A stretch of DNA of 64,000 nt from Aulostomus chinensis (taxonomy: Eukaryota; Chordata; Actinopteri; Syngnathiformes; Aulostomidae). The position numbers and the translations under genes were made by a program. A model generated the notes under the pieces. That model ran no database searches and was not told where the DNA came from. It saw only the letters and a program-made list of their open reading frames with translations. Shown piece by piece: positions 1 through 12,442 of the stretch; the first letter of the stretch is position 1; the number at the start of each line of letters is the position of its first letter. The stretch spans positions 24,706,527 to 24,770,526 of the forward strand of contig JBBMOA010000017.1 of NCBI GenBank assembly GCA_037954235.1. The letters are read 5' to 3'.

Positions 1-1426
1 TTAGGAAATATGTTTGACATCATTTGGTTAAATCTAATCTAACCAGGTGGAAAGAGTTTTAGCAACTGCACTTTTGAATCCATTTTAACTGTAATCTCAG
101 GAATATATACTCACATGCAGGTACACAAGTATAGAGTCGCCTCCAACTAAAGAAAAACAAAACAAAACAATTCGGGTCGCAGGGGGGTGGAGCCTATCCC
201 AGCGGGGTTCCCCCTGGACAGGTCACCAGTCCATGGCAGGGCCAACACATAGAGACAGACAACCATTGGCTCTCCCAGCCACGCCTACGGTCAATTTAGA
301 GTCTGAATTAACCTGGTCCCCTCTTGATGTCTTTGGACTGTGGGAGGAAGCTGGAGTACCAGAGAGAACCCAGCAGGAACAGGGAGAACATGGAGACTCA
401 CCCAGAAAGACCCCGTGCTCCAGCCAGGGCTCAAACCCAGAACCTTCTCCAAACCAATTCCAGTCTTGTCATTTACATTGACTGCAGACTTTAGCAGTCT
501 CAGTCCTTACATTTGCCCTGTCATTCATAGAACGGTTCCTAAGTGTTCCGTGAAAGACTGGACTTGTATAAGTCGCTGGACTCTTGGTTGCGGTCTATTT
601 CCTGGTAACTGAAGAATGCAAAAAAGAGACAAAACTACTTAAACAAAACAACTATGAACGGAAGGTTTCTAACCCCAAACCTGCAGACATGAGGGCACAG
701 AGCACCAGGAGTTGGTTCACTCTGATCAGGACCAGTCACAGCTGTTGCATTTTTCCTTTCTTATCTGAATTCAGGAACTTTCCCTAAGAACTAAGAACCT
801 TATGAGGAATTTAGTTCCAGAAAAGGGTGATTGATCCACCCTCCTTTAAATCCCTGCTGGTGGGGTAGTACTTTCCCTGCAGGGCCCAACTTCTCTGATG
901 GGTCCGGTTCTTGCAGCATTATATTTCACCTGCAAGGTGCAGCTGGAAGCTCGCCATTTGTTTTTTTCAGTCATCAGACTGTTTTTCATTCAGCTGTGCT
1001 TCAAGATGGTGTCACTGATACTTATGGCCTTCAAAGAAAGTTGTTCCTCCCCCAGGGGGGCCACCACGTCTACGTCGGGGCATGGCAGCCCTACTTGTGC
1101 ACCGGGGAATTTGCGGGTCCTCAAGGAAAAAGGATCCCAACTGATTTCCATCTGCATCGTGTCTGTAGGCCACCACATCTTTTTAAAAACGACACGTGTG
1201 GCGTTTAGAGGGTTGTGGTGTCTTTGTGTATACGCCTGGCCCTGTTTACAGTCGGACCTGCCTCAGTACAAAGGTTTGGCTCATCCTGAGTTGCACATCC
1301 ACGTCTGCCACCTTTGTGGCCGGAGAGCCTGTCTGAAACATTTGCCTGGAACTTGTATGATAAAAACATGGGATTCAACACAAGGACACCATCTCATTCT
1401 GCTGAAAGAATCCATTGCTTTCTTAC
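1..1426. other. left-edge intron of the matrilin gene
   Basis: No exon recognised on either strand. It holds part of a teleost interspersed repeat (about 184-475) and otherwise unassigned sequence. The matrilin coiled-coil exon was looked for here and not seen. Confidence 0.5.
184..475 (+). repeat. teleost interspersed repeat, copy 1 (partial)
   Basis: The segment running from GGGGTGGAGCCTATCCCAGC through GACAGGTCACCAGTCCATGG and CTTTGGACTGTGGGAGGAAG to CACCCAGAAAGACCCCGTG is nearly identical to 17362-17745 and 26560-26915. I recognise the wording as a very common fish genomic repeat but cannot assign its family from memory. Confidence 0.8.
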
Positions 1427-4400
1427 GTGAGCATGTCCTCTGGTCTGCATTCAAAATATATCCCACTCCACACTTGCAGATGTACGAGTTACCAGTGTTG
1501 ATACAAATATGCTGGCATTCGTGTCCAAGAGAGCACGGGTCCGGGTCTGGAGGGAGACAGCCCAGGAGTCACAGAAGCCTCCGTCAAGCCGTGACAATGT
1601 GGGTCTTTACAGCAAAAGGAAGCACTTTCTTACGTGAGCACGTTCTTTGATCCACATTTAGTACGTATCCCGTTCGACACCTGCAGATGTACGAGTTCCC
1701 GCTGTTGACACAGATGTGCTGGCACTCGTGTCCCTGGGCACACGCATCCATTTGTATACCTGAAAAGGAAACGCACAGTTGAATTCCAGTGAAGATGAAA
1801 AGTCAGTTTTGCTTTTTTCAGAGGTCACAGCTCTCTTTACAGGAGATTTGACACCACAGCCATCAGACTGATGCATTTTAACATTCTCAGCTTCTACGTG
1901 ACAACCTGCCTCCCTTCTGAACCTCTGATGATGCTAAATAGAAGCATAAATACCGATAAGAATACTTTAAAAAAATGTTCTTACGTGAGCATGTTTTCCG
2001 GTCAGGATTCAAAACATATCCTGCTCCACATTTGCAGATATACGAGTCTCCCTCATTGATGCAAATCTGCTGGCAATCATGTCCCTGGCCGCATGGATCT
2101 GGACCTGAAAAGAAACACACACACGTCTTAACTGACTCATCCATCAGTACAGCAGCACCTGACGAGTAGTAAAAACCCCGGGAAGTACACGGTTCCACTC
2201 CTGACTCTGGGGTTGATTAGAATTACTGAGTACACTGCAAAAACCCAGGTCTTGCCAAGAACAATCGTCTAATTTCTAGGCAAAGAAAAACTCATTAGCG
2301 CTAATATCATCAGCCTATAACGAGAGGAATGTCTGTGTGTCAGTCTGTATGTGTGTGGTGATCAAAGCAGTCAGGAGATTAAAGAGATTAGATTAGTCAG
2401 AGATCAAACAGAGAGTAAAAGTCAAAATCACTCCACAAGAAACATGTTTCTTTTGAGATATTCCAATTCCATTTTTCCTTCCCAATTCTGTTGCCTGAAC
2501 TTGCATATCAGCCGATAACGAGCACTGGTCCAATACCAGTACGATAGCTATACCAGTATACGTTCATATACTGTATATAACTCTTGTATATGCTTCTAAC
2601 CCTACATGGACGTGATATGATGTCATCACTTTTGTTTGCATGTAAAACATATCCGAGAGCGCTGCACTACCCGTGGAAGTGTTACCAACATCAGAACGAC
2701 TTTCCAAGACTATATTACTCCAAATCAAGAGAAAAGGAAATTTCAACTGAGTGGTTTTTCCTTGTTTGACGTAAAATAATCTGCAAAAGCAGTAAGCAAA
2801 ATGTTCTTGATACATTTCGTGAAATGAATTACATTTTCTTACAAATAAGTCCCTTCATCTTAATGAGATGTTCAGCGATTCTGTGTTGTCTGAATAGATT
2901 GTTCTATTTATGAGATATTAGATAAAATGTACTTGGCAAGATTTGGGGTTTTCCAATTTGTTGCTCATCAAGAGATGTGTCCTATACGTGACTTTCTCCA
3001 AAGAGCTGTTGTGGTAAGTTTGGCTTACCGGTAATTTTAAATATGGCATAATTCAGACAAGGAAAAAAAAATGACAGTATTTGGAAATTTGATGAACTGT
3101 AGCAGATATGATGGCCTTACGTGAGCATGTTTTCTGGTCTGGGTTCAAGACGTATCCCAGCCGACACCTGCAGATGTAGGAGTCCTCCGTGTTGACACAG
3201 ATGTGCTGGCAGTCGTGTCCCTGGGAGCATGAGTCCAAACCTGAGAAGAGACACATCTGACTGCCTCCGTTTACACCAAACCCATAGTCAACAATCATGG
3301 TCAGTACAGCCAAGCACTTCATGCCATCTAATAAGAAGCTCCATTCTTACGTGAGCATGTTTTTTTATCTGGATTCAAAGTGTATCCAGCTCGACATCTG
3401 CAGATGAATGTGTCACCAGTGTTTACACAAATGTGCTGGCAATCGTTTCCGTAGGCACAAGGGTCAGAACCTGAAAAGAGACATGATCAGATGAAACTGG
3501 TCCCTCAAAAATCAGGTTAGGAGGCCTGGACTTGTCTGGCCAGACTGGAGTCACAAGCTCTCCTCATCTTTGACTGGACCACCCTTATGTAACCAAGAGT
3601 ATCAGCCCCTCCTTGGTGGCTAGCACCTTGCTGGCTATAGCCACTTGTGGGCTAGCGACTTGCGGCGCTACATTTGAAGACTCATGTCACCTAGCTCTCT
3701 TATCTTGACTGTATCCCTACTATTCTTGTTAAGAAGACAGGCAAACTGCAGAAGGCCATGCTAAACTGTAACAAACAGCCTACATGAGCACCACGGTAGG
3801 AGTGAGAAATTGCAGAGACCAGCAAACCTCAGGGGAGCTGGCTATTGAAGCTATGCTAGGCTATCATCCACCACTGTTAGGGTTCAGCCACAGTGGTATC
3901 ATCTCATCGAGTTGATGCGTTCTGGTCCACAATCATGTCTCTCTTTTTGTAAATGGAATCACACGTAGTGCCTTTTTTTGCCACCATGGCTAGCAGTACC
4001 TTGACCCTCCGCCACGACAACCTGAACTAACCTGAAGCGTCAGATGGTATACGATAATGTTTTGTTACTGTCCCAACAAGCCAAAGCAAGAATTCATGGC
4101 ACTAATCTGACAAATGTGATACCGTCAGTCGCTGCTGTGCATGGAGCAGGCATCCCCCTGGACAACTGCAGACACGGGCCGACCGTGGCTCAGGGAATGG
4201 GTATCTGAACCTGAAACGATGCTTTTAACCGACTAAATCCCATTGTTTTCACCAAGAAGCAGCCAATTCTGGGACTTTTACTGCACCACCTGTCCGCTTC
4301 CTGTCTGTCTACGTCTAAGTTTTCGTCGTCTCAGTTACTCTGAACATGTCCTTGATCAAGACATTTCCACAGCTGACGCCATCATTTCAAAATCATTGTT

Positions 4401-7400
4401 GAGTTCTTTTGAACAGACTAGAATATATATGCTATGAATACAGCGTATTCCAGTAATTAGACAAGTCCAACCAGGGGTCTTACGTGAGCACGTTTTCCGA
4501 TCTGCATTTAACTTATATCCCAACTGACACTTGCAGATATATGAGTCACCACTGTTTTCACAAATGTGGTGGCAATCGTGTCCATGGGCACATGGATCCG
4601 AACCTGAAAAGAGACAGGGCCACAGGTGACGGATGGTGACACCGTATCAGGTAAGGAGAGATTTTCCTGCTTTTCCACCCTCCATCAATCTGTTTCCAGG
4701 TATCTTTGGGTACTTATATGGGTTCATACAAGCCCTCGGGTATTTATGAGCTTTATGCTTTTTGTCCGCAGATAAAAGCACCAGCTGTGGAGGATAATGT
4801 AGTAAAAAGACGGTGCTTAGGCGAGCATGTTTTCCTGTCAGCGTTCAACACATATCCTTCACGACATTTGCAGATGAAAGATTCACCAGTTTTGACACAA
4901 GTATGCTGGCAGTCGTGTCCCGGGGGGCACGAATCTGAACCTGGAAACAGACACTCCCACATGTGACACGCCGACAGGCCCTCCAAGACAAGAGATGGAG
5001 ATGAAATCCAAAGGGTTCTTACGTGAGCAGGTTTTCTGGTCTGCATTCAACTCATATCCCTCCTGACATTTGCAGACGTAAGAATCACCATTTTTGACAC
5101 AAATTTGTTGGCAGTCATGTTCCTCGTCACATGAATCCGATTCTGAAAAGAAACGCTTCCAAAGCTATCATCCGTTCCGTGGGCTATGAATCTGATGTGG
5201 TGGCTTATGGCTGCTTGCCATGTCCGTGGACACGTTTCTGAATCTGAAAAGACTTTAAAGATATTAGCTTTTCCTCACCATCCAGTTGTTGTACATTTTT
5301 TTGATCAAAAGCACAACCATGATCAACAAGAGTTGAGCTGAGCTCAATGATGAATGTGCTTAGTCTGCAAGGGTAGACTCACCAGCACTTAGTCAAACAA
5401 CGTACCCAAGTAACCGTCCCAAAAGCCAAAGTTGCCAAAAATGTCCTTACGTGAGCAGGTTTTCTGGTCTGCGTTCAACACATATCCCTCACGACATTTG
5501 CAGAGGTACGAATCGCCACTTTTGACACAAATATGTTGGCAGTTGTGTTCGGAGGGGCATGAACTTGAACCTGGGAACAGACACTGTCACATGTAACACG
5601 CCCAGTCCAACAGGACCCATTTTAAGGGGAAACTAAAGACACTGCACCGAGAAATGGAGATTTAAAAAAAACAAAACAAGTCTGAAGGGTTCTTACGTGA
5701 GCAGGTTTTCTGGTCTGCATTCAACTCATATCCCTCCTGACATTTGCAGAGGTAAGAATCACCATTTTTGACACATATTTGTTGGCAGTCATGTTCCTGG
5801 TCACATGAATCCGACTCTGAAAAGAAACACTACACCCTCATTTATCAACCCATGATGTGGCTCATGATTGACAGTTGTGTCCATGGGTACATGTTTCCAA
5901 CTCTGAAAAGACTCAGCAGATGTTAGCTTGTCCTCTGTCTGTTGAAAGACCTGAGCAGAATGAAGGAAGACCGTCGAGGGTTGGGGTTCCCCTCTACTGA
6001 TCTGGCCCAGATCTTGGGAATGTTCGTCTTAAGTAGAACCACGATCTTGAATGGTTGTTACAGCACAGTCCCGTAAGGTCTGATTTTTCAGTTTGGACTC
6101 TTGGGGTTTTTTGTTTTATTCATTGTTTCGCCCCTGTGTGTCATTTGCATTTCTGTAGAAAGTATGAAAACAAAGTCATGTACTTACGTGAGCATGTTTT
6201 CTGGTCTGTGTTCAACACGTATCCAATCCGACACTTGCAGACGTACGAGTCGCCGCTGTTGGCACAAATATGCTGGCAGTCGTGTCCTTGGGCACAAGCG
6301 TCTAAACCTGAAAAGAGACATTCTCACATCTGACTGATGGGTCTTCGTTCCAGTCGAGTCCAGTGTCTCAAATCGAATGAGGGCAACGTAAAAGATCAGT
6401 AACAAGCTGTGGTATGCAGTTTGTTGACAGCGCAAGTGTGTCCAACTCCCCCGAGATGAGAAAAACAAATGTGTATGAAGAGTTTCACATAAAATATTTT
6501 TTTTAGTTTAGTTTTTTTTTTTTTTTTAAATGTTAACAATACTATTTTTCAACCAAGTCAAAGATTTATGACTCTGATTCAGCGGTCAAAAAAAATTCAA
6601 AGATAAGGTTCTTACGTGAGCATGTTCTCCTGTCCGGGTTCAAGACGTACCCGGCCCGACACATGCAGCTGTAGGAGATGCCGTGATCAACGCAGATGTG
6701 CTGGCAATTATGTCCCTGAGCACATGCGTCCAAACCTGGAGAGAAAAGCTCTACTGTCTGATCGGCTTGAGTTGAGTAAAATCAACAAGGGGCGTTAGTA
6801 GGTAGTGAGTATGAATTAGCTGATCGGGTCAAAGTTAAAATCTACACCGCAGCACACGGATTAGTTTGCTCAATCCATGTGGTTCAACTGTAGTGACACG
6901 ATAGCTGTTTAAAAACTTGTGTTATTAATTTGACCCTGGTTTTTGACTTTTTTCATCTGTTTGTTTTTTCCTGAGAGAAATTACACACCCAACAAGCCAC
7001 GCTAACACACCCTGCTCACTCACGCCTGCAGTCTTTCACAATGTATCAGTGGGCAAAGAGAAGCTGGTCCCAGGAAGGCAGACAAACTCCACGGAATCAA
7101 GGTGTCGTTGAAAAAGATCACGCTGATTCTTGTCATGAAATCAAAAGTCATTGCACCTGTCATTCTTCTCATCAGTTTCTGAATTTGGAATTCATGCCGG
7201 GGGAGTGATGCTGCATGGCAGCAGTTACCTCGATAGCTCAGGTGTTACCGGAATTTGGAAAAGAGACTATAAATATTGAGGTTTTTAAATCAATATATTC
7301 CCTGAAAGTACAGGGCTTGTGAAAGCTGACACTGGGAAAAGCTGTGCATCGTATTATACTGCATCTTAAGAGCCACATAGCTGCAGCTGCATGCCTGACA

Positions 7401-10400
7401 GTGGATGAACTCCCTTCCTGCAGCTGTGGTTGTAGTCCCGGTCATTTCCAGGACTCCGGCTGCAGCTCTAGCGGTTCCTATAGCAACTGATTTGGATACA
7501 GTTACAGCTTTGGTTTAGCTGTGGCTAATCTTTACAGCTCCTAAAGTATTTACATGATCTAAGAAGGCATTGTACAGTTAGCCGCTCAGGATTTGGAGCC
7601 TATGCTTCTTCCTGATATAACAGATGTGGTACTGACAAAATAGAGCAGCATTTTATCCCTCAAAACAAACCCTTCATGGCAGTAAATGTCCAGAATGAAT
7701 ATTATTTAAGACGCCAGTATTACACGCTACCACCAGAACTCAAAAGTCCCCTGTGGATCAGATAATGCATCGCGTATCGTCAGGATTATAAAAACCTGTT
7801 GCAAGTTTATCGGGAGCTTTATGGAAAAAGAAGCCTTGCAGGGTAAGCCATTAATTTTCAGTAGGAAAATTGCAAAACCCCATGTTTGTGGCACTGCACA
7901 GCTTAGCTTACCTTCAGCTACATGAGCAGGAAACAGGGCAAAAGCTGCAGCACTCATGCTCCTCGTGAAAGGCATGGGCAGCATCCTAATCGGCTTAAAC
8001 CATTATAAAGTATTGAATGTTTTAGGATTTGCTCTGAATTGGAAGTCTGGTCTTTAAGTTGGTTAGTAGCCATTGATGCTTCTTGTATTGGAGGGACACG
8101 CCAGCTTTTTCAAGAAACACTGATATTGTCCTTCATTTGTTGAACTACACCTTGAATACTGCAACATTTTTTTTCACGGTGAACGTGAAGCACAACTGTT
8201 GTTCTCTTCAAGCAGGTAAAGAACCTTTTGCAAAGTGTGTTTGATGGCTTTTGAGACGTGTTTCTCTGCTGCCCCACTGCTAGCACTCACTGCAGCTACG
8301 CTAGCTAGCAGTCAGACATCCGGTGGAGGTCTGGAGTTCCATGATGCACATGGCAGTGAATCAGTGAGCTACTTTGACGGTATGACTTTGACACTGCATG
8401 GGTTTCCTCATTTTCATTCTTACCACACAAGGTTTCCCTAAATTTGGAAATGAGCTTCTCTATGACCCCGTATGTCTCCACGTAGAAGACATGCTCGTCC
8501 AGAGGCTGGCTGGCCATGAGGCGGAGTGACATCATATCGGCTCTGTCGACTCCCACCGCGTAGATCTCAATCCCAGCAGCCCGAGCGGCGGCCGATACAT
8601 CCTCCACCCTGTCCTGGGGTCGCCCGTCTGTCACTATGATGGCGACCTTGGCGATGTTGGTGGAGCCGAGTCGAGCTCCTGCCTCTGGGATGAAAACTTT
8701 CTCCATGGCAGTCTTGATGGCTACACCTGTCATGGTACCTGAAGCCAGAGGCTCGACGCGGGCCAGCGCCTGCTTCAGGGCAAACTTGTCAAAATAGGTG
8801 TTGAGTAGAAACTCGATCTTCACCGTGCTGGCGTAGTTGACCAGACCTACGCGGGTGGCGTCCGAGCCGATCTCCAGGCTGTCTACCATGTCTTGAAGGA
8901 ACTCTTTGGCCTTTTCGAACTCAGCCGGGCGCACGCTGCGGGAGCTGTCTATGATGAAGACCAGGTCTATGGGCCTGTTTCTGCAGTTGGACCCTGTTTC
9001 TGTTTAAAAAAAAAAGGACACATTTAAACATTTTGGCAAGCGTTGATTTACTTATTTTATTCAAACATGGGCTCACTTAAAGCGCAGGTCGGCTAATGAA
9101 GTGATAGCTCTGATCTGTATTCTAATCCCCGGCTTGTTCTGGGCAGTGAAACCATCGTGACGTGCGGCTGCTGCTCCAGATTGATGGTGATGTGATCAGT
9201 CGGCAGCAGCAGAACCAAACATCTAATCAGCCGGTGTTGAAACAGGTTTGTGTCGCTCCCCGTCTCAGTCTTCTTTTCAAAATCAGCTGTTTCACTTCAA
9301 GTCCAGTTACAATCGTGCAGTACTCTTACTACTACAGTACTCTGTACTGTACAGTACTTTTCTTATTAACATGAAAATGAACCCAGCAGCTCATATCTGG
9401 CCACTGCTATCAGCAGAAAGTGCTGCAACTTCACAAAACTGCGTGATTGGCTGAACACATTCCTGCAGTCGAAAAGCACTTCTCAACATCCTGAGCCAGT
9501 ACAAACTGGCTGAAGGTCCGACCACGTATCCACACTTTTTCAGTCTCCACTTTCCAACAAGAAGTATTTGCACATTCATTGAGGGCATGCAGTGTCTTGT
9601 GATGAGGGAAAAGGAAGAGATGTCATTTTATGAAAGTACCAAACAGCTAACGCAATGGTTGTTGTTGTTTTTTGAGGAAACAGCACACAGACACATTATT
9701 CCACAAAGCAGAAACAAATGTGGAGGTGTGAATAAAAATGTGTCCACAGCTCCAGTGGTGGTCTTCTGTCAGTGTTTGATGGGTTAGTCTCTGGTTAGGG
9801 TTCAGTACCTGCGCCAGTTCTGATGGATGCAGATGAGCTGCTCGGATGTTGAGCAGGCGGCCAAGACCTGTAAGGTGCTGCTTTGGGTTGCAGCTTTGAG
9901 GGTGGCTGGTGTTGGGAGTGCTGATAGCGATAGAACCTGGGATTAGTGCTGCCAGCTTCCAGCAAAAGAGGGAGAGAAGGCAGAGGAGGCAGGAGAGCTT
10001 CGGTTTAACTCACGTAATGTGAGAAGCAAGAGAACAGACATGCAGTAGAAACGGAACATGCAATAAAACTGTAATATACATTAGTATTCTCCTACTAACA
10101 TGCAGGTTGGTGTTATTGCACAACTGCATTTTACTCCAGTTTGTCCCTTGTGCCATTCAGCATCGCGCACAGCTGTTCAGACTGAACCCCTCCAGCTTCA
10201 GAGTAAATGTATTCACTGCAAAAACTATCTTTACTCTATATCTGGGTCTTCCTAATTCAGAGACAGTTGCCAAAAATACACATTCCACTGCAACACTTGG
10301 AGTTTTCAGTATCGTGTGTCGTATAGCTCTCATACAAAAATGTATTTTCAGGTATGTAACTTCTGGATACCTGACAGTAGCACAGAACAATAAAAGGGTG

Positions 10401-10902
10401 GTATTTCTGCTGGAAGTGAGTGATGACACTGGCGGGTCAGAACTGCATTCATCCATGAGCCAGGTGTTACAATTAAAAAGGTCACAGAAAGAGAAAAGTG
10501 GGTAGTTTTTTTTTTGTTTTGTTTTTTTTGTTTGCCACATTTCACAACTTTGCAAATGTGTTCAGTGAGTTTAAAAGCACGCAGACAAACGGCGGGGATG
10601 CACCGACCTCCGGCTCTGCGTCCGCCCTGCGTCAGGTACTCGTTGATGCCGGCGCGGACGGTGTAGCCACTCAGCTGGACCTCCTGGAAGTTTTCAGCCT
10701 TTGGAGCTTCGATTGACTTGTGTTCGATGGATTTGACCTCTTGAGCGCGAACACCGGGCCGTAGAGCGGCTGGCTGCGACCCTCGGGGGGCCGAGGTGCT
10801 GCCGGGGCGTCGGGAGGAGGAGGAGGAGGAGGATCCCGGGGTTCCCGACGCCAGGATGCCAAAGAAGCAGCAGGTCAGTCCCAACAACAGCAGTGACCTC
10901 AT
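1427..10902 (-). CDS. matn3: matrilin-3-like cartilage matrix protein, 3' end outside window
   Basis: Secreted extracellular-matrix adaptor of cartilage. Coding exon 1 (10608-10902) starts with a leucine-rich signal peptide and a Ser/Arg-rich linker. Exon 2 (8424-8999) encodes a whole von Willebrand A domain with the MIDAS motif DSSRS and the matrilin-3-type stretches STVKIEF, VAIIVTDGRPQD and EHVFYVETYGVIEKL. Twelve EGF exons follow (N to C): 6616-6735, 6188-6307, 5697-5816, 5451-5570, 5023-5142, 4821-4940 (donor broken), 4484-4603, 3351-3470, 3121-3240, 1985-2104, 1634-1759 and 1427-1546. Each carries the six-cysteine pattern ending in GYxLNxDxKTCS. All junctions are phase 1, so EGF exons can be skipped without frameshift. 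The last exon has a normal donor, so the gene continues left; no C-terminal coiled-coil exon was found. Human MATN3 has four EGF domains, so the array is expanded. The vWA domain supports matn3 over matn1; MATN2/MATN4 are less likely. Confidence 0.85.
4821..4940 (-). pseudogene. matrilin EGF exon with a destroyed 5' splice site
   Basis: This 120-base unit encodes an intact EGF module (begins GSDSCPPGHDCQHTC, ends NADRKTCS) with a normal acceptor. The base pair right after the exon, where every other EGF exon of this gene has GT, is CT (CTAAG instead of GTAAG). The reading frame through the lost donor stays open for about 20 codons into intron sequence. Because the exon is phase 1-1 symmetric, skipping it keeps the protein in frame, so it is probably a dying exon. 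Confidence 0.65.
5160..5258 (-). pseudogene. degenerate matrilin EGF exon remnant
   Basis: On the minus strand a TTTTCAG acceptor-like sequence is followed by codons reading SETCPRTW, like the start of the neighbouring EGF exons (ESDSCDEEHDC). The six-cysteine pattern is then lost and there is no donor. It lies next to the EGF exon at 5023-5142 and has a counterpart at 5836-5908. Confidence 0.5.
5836..5908 (-). pseudogene. degenerate matrilin EGF exon remnant, second copy
   Basis: After an acceptor-like TTTTCAG the minus strand reads LETCTHGHNCQS and then a stop codon. This is recognisable as the first third of an EGF exon of the adjoining array (CxxGHDCQ). It sits in the same position relative to the exon at 5697-5816 as the remnant at 5160-5258 does to the exon at 5023-5142, so both were carried by one duplication. 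Confidence 0.55.
6736..8423. other. matrilin intron between vWA and first EGF exon
   Basis: About 1.7 kb without a recognisable exon on either strand. Stretches rich in GCAGCTGTGG-like words occur around 7370-7550, but I could not identify an element. Confidence 0.5.
9000..10607. other. matrilin first intron
   Basis: About 1.6 kb between the signal-peptide exon and the vWA exon. It is flanked by donor GTCGGT and a poly-pyrimidine acceptor. Open frames in it show no similarity I recognise. Confidence 0.6.
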
Positions 10903-11677
10903 GTCTGCAGCGAGCTGGTGCCGGTTCTACCGTCCGGATCTGCGTGTCCTTCGGTTCCGCTGCCTCAACTCACTGTTGCCTTTTTATACGATCAGCCCAC
11001 CGGCCACAGGGTGTGGGGAACCAGGGGCCCAATCAGTGCGGCAAGTGCGGCAGGAGGTGCGCCACGAAGACGAAGTCAGGCCGTTTCAGTGAGATTGCTT
11101 TATTGATACTGAAGGTTTGTTGCAATACCGTTTGGTTGCGTCTCTGCCTCCTGGTCACCAACATGCCTTCAAGCCGTTAATCTCGAGACCACGAGATAAT
11201 ATTTGCATGGTCTCAAATGGTTTTCACGTGTTTGATTCATCTCCTTATCCAGTTTCTTTGTCGTTCGTTTTCTCGAGGCAAGAAGTTAATGAATACGAAA
11301 ATGAGCTTCAGTATCTCAAGATAAAAGATGTAGAATCGAGGTGTTTTATTCTCACTCCACTTTTACAAGAACTGCAAATTCTTAAATCGGCTCCAGGAGG
11401 GAAGAAAGAAAAGCAAAAACAACAACAAAAAAAGGAATCACAGGTTTTGTTGCCGACGAATGAATGAACTAAATTGCATATTTAAATTCAGGCTGGTAAA
11501 TTGAGACGAGATTAATAAAGTTTAGAGGTTCATACTGAAGATGATGGAGTTGTTTCAGCTACAATAAATGTTATTTTTAAACTGATTGTTAACAAAATGC
11601 ACACGATAACATAATTGACTTTCACCGGATGTGATCATGAAGCAGCAGGTGGATTTTTCACCATCAGCTCAGGGTTT

Positions 11678-11712
<35 letters not shown>

Positions 11713-12442
11713 GCAGGTTGTTGGATGTAGTCTATTAACATTTACATTTTTGAAATTCCACATGATCATCATCAGTCACACTAGAAATATATTCAACTGT
11801 GTCATACGTGACGTGGGTGTTTATTGATGAGCGACGTTCCAGAAGCATCCACTCCACTGAGACCCAGTCTCCTGCGAGCCACTCTGCGGAAGCGCTCCGG
11901 TTGCACGTTTCAGCCGTGTGACAGGCAGGAAATACAAATATCAAAATCACATGAAACGCCGGGTAACAATTGTGCTTTTGAAAAAATACAAAAATATCTC
12001 AGGACTCGGGAGACGTAACCATGAGAAGTTTCAAATTACGATTACATTTTAAAATGTTCATAAAACATATTCGCTTACAATTACAATACAGTACATCAAT
12101 CGATTATTGAGCCACCAATCAATACATCATGAATTATACTGATGAGCGCCAGTCCTGCCTCGGTGACAAACACAATCAGCTCCTGGTTGTGTTCAGTCTT
12201 CAGTTTCCTGGCTTCCTCCTCCACTCTCACTTTGTGTTAGACTCCTCCAAACTTTCTGCTACTTCTCCCAGGCTCTTCTTTTCTGGTGACGAAGGGAAAC
12301 CTAAAGAGAGGAGGAGGAGAAGTCGTGGCTGAACAAGCTCCTCATCTGCATATCAGGATTAATCTCCTCACTGACAAAAAAACAAAACAAAACAGGCTTA
12401 GAACAGAATTAATTTAAGGAACTGAAAGAACTTGCTACTCAC
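10903..12442. other. interval between matn3 and grxcr1 first exons
   Basis: Contains the matn3 TATA box, a (CA)n tract at 11677-11707 and no glutaredoxin or Cys-rich exon that would complete GRXCR1. On the minus strand at 12120-12332 two overlapping frames read protein-like (SPEKKSLGEVAESLEES, then VEEEARKLKTEHNQEL) but need a frameshift to join. I could not identify this fragment. Confidence 0.4.
10982..10988 (-). promoter_or_regulatory. TATA box of the matrilin-3-like gene
   Basis: On the minus strand the sequence reads TATAAAA about 80 bases upstream of the matrilin start codon at 10902, a plausible distance for a TATA box with a short 5' UTR. Position and sequence are seen; function is inferred. 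Confidence 0.5.

Noticed and set aside
233..481. Open frames repeated at 233-481, 17482-17799 and 26649-26930 (MAGPTHRDRQPLALPATP)
   Set aside because: They are the same interspersed repeat read in frame, not a gene family.
898..1650. 250-codon plus-strand open frame over the matrilin EGF exons
   Set aside because: It is antisense to the EGF exon at 1427-1546, whose cysteine pattern and splice sites fit the minus strand.
3500..4470. Intron stretch with a short protein-like reading (around 4090-4200)
   Set aside because: Possible worn transposon fragment, but no motif could be assigned.
11117..11467. 116-codon plus-strand open frame ending in a Lys/Gln-rich stretch
   Set aside because: No recognisable family, no splice or promoter context, and the composition is like surrounding non-coding DNA.
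12120..12332. Protein-like minus-strand fragment (VEEEARKLKTEHNQEL) below the grxcr1 exon
   Set aside because: It needs a frameshift to join SPEKKSLGEVAESLEES, does not match the expected GRXCR1 domains, and could not be identified. Mentioned only within the interval description.
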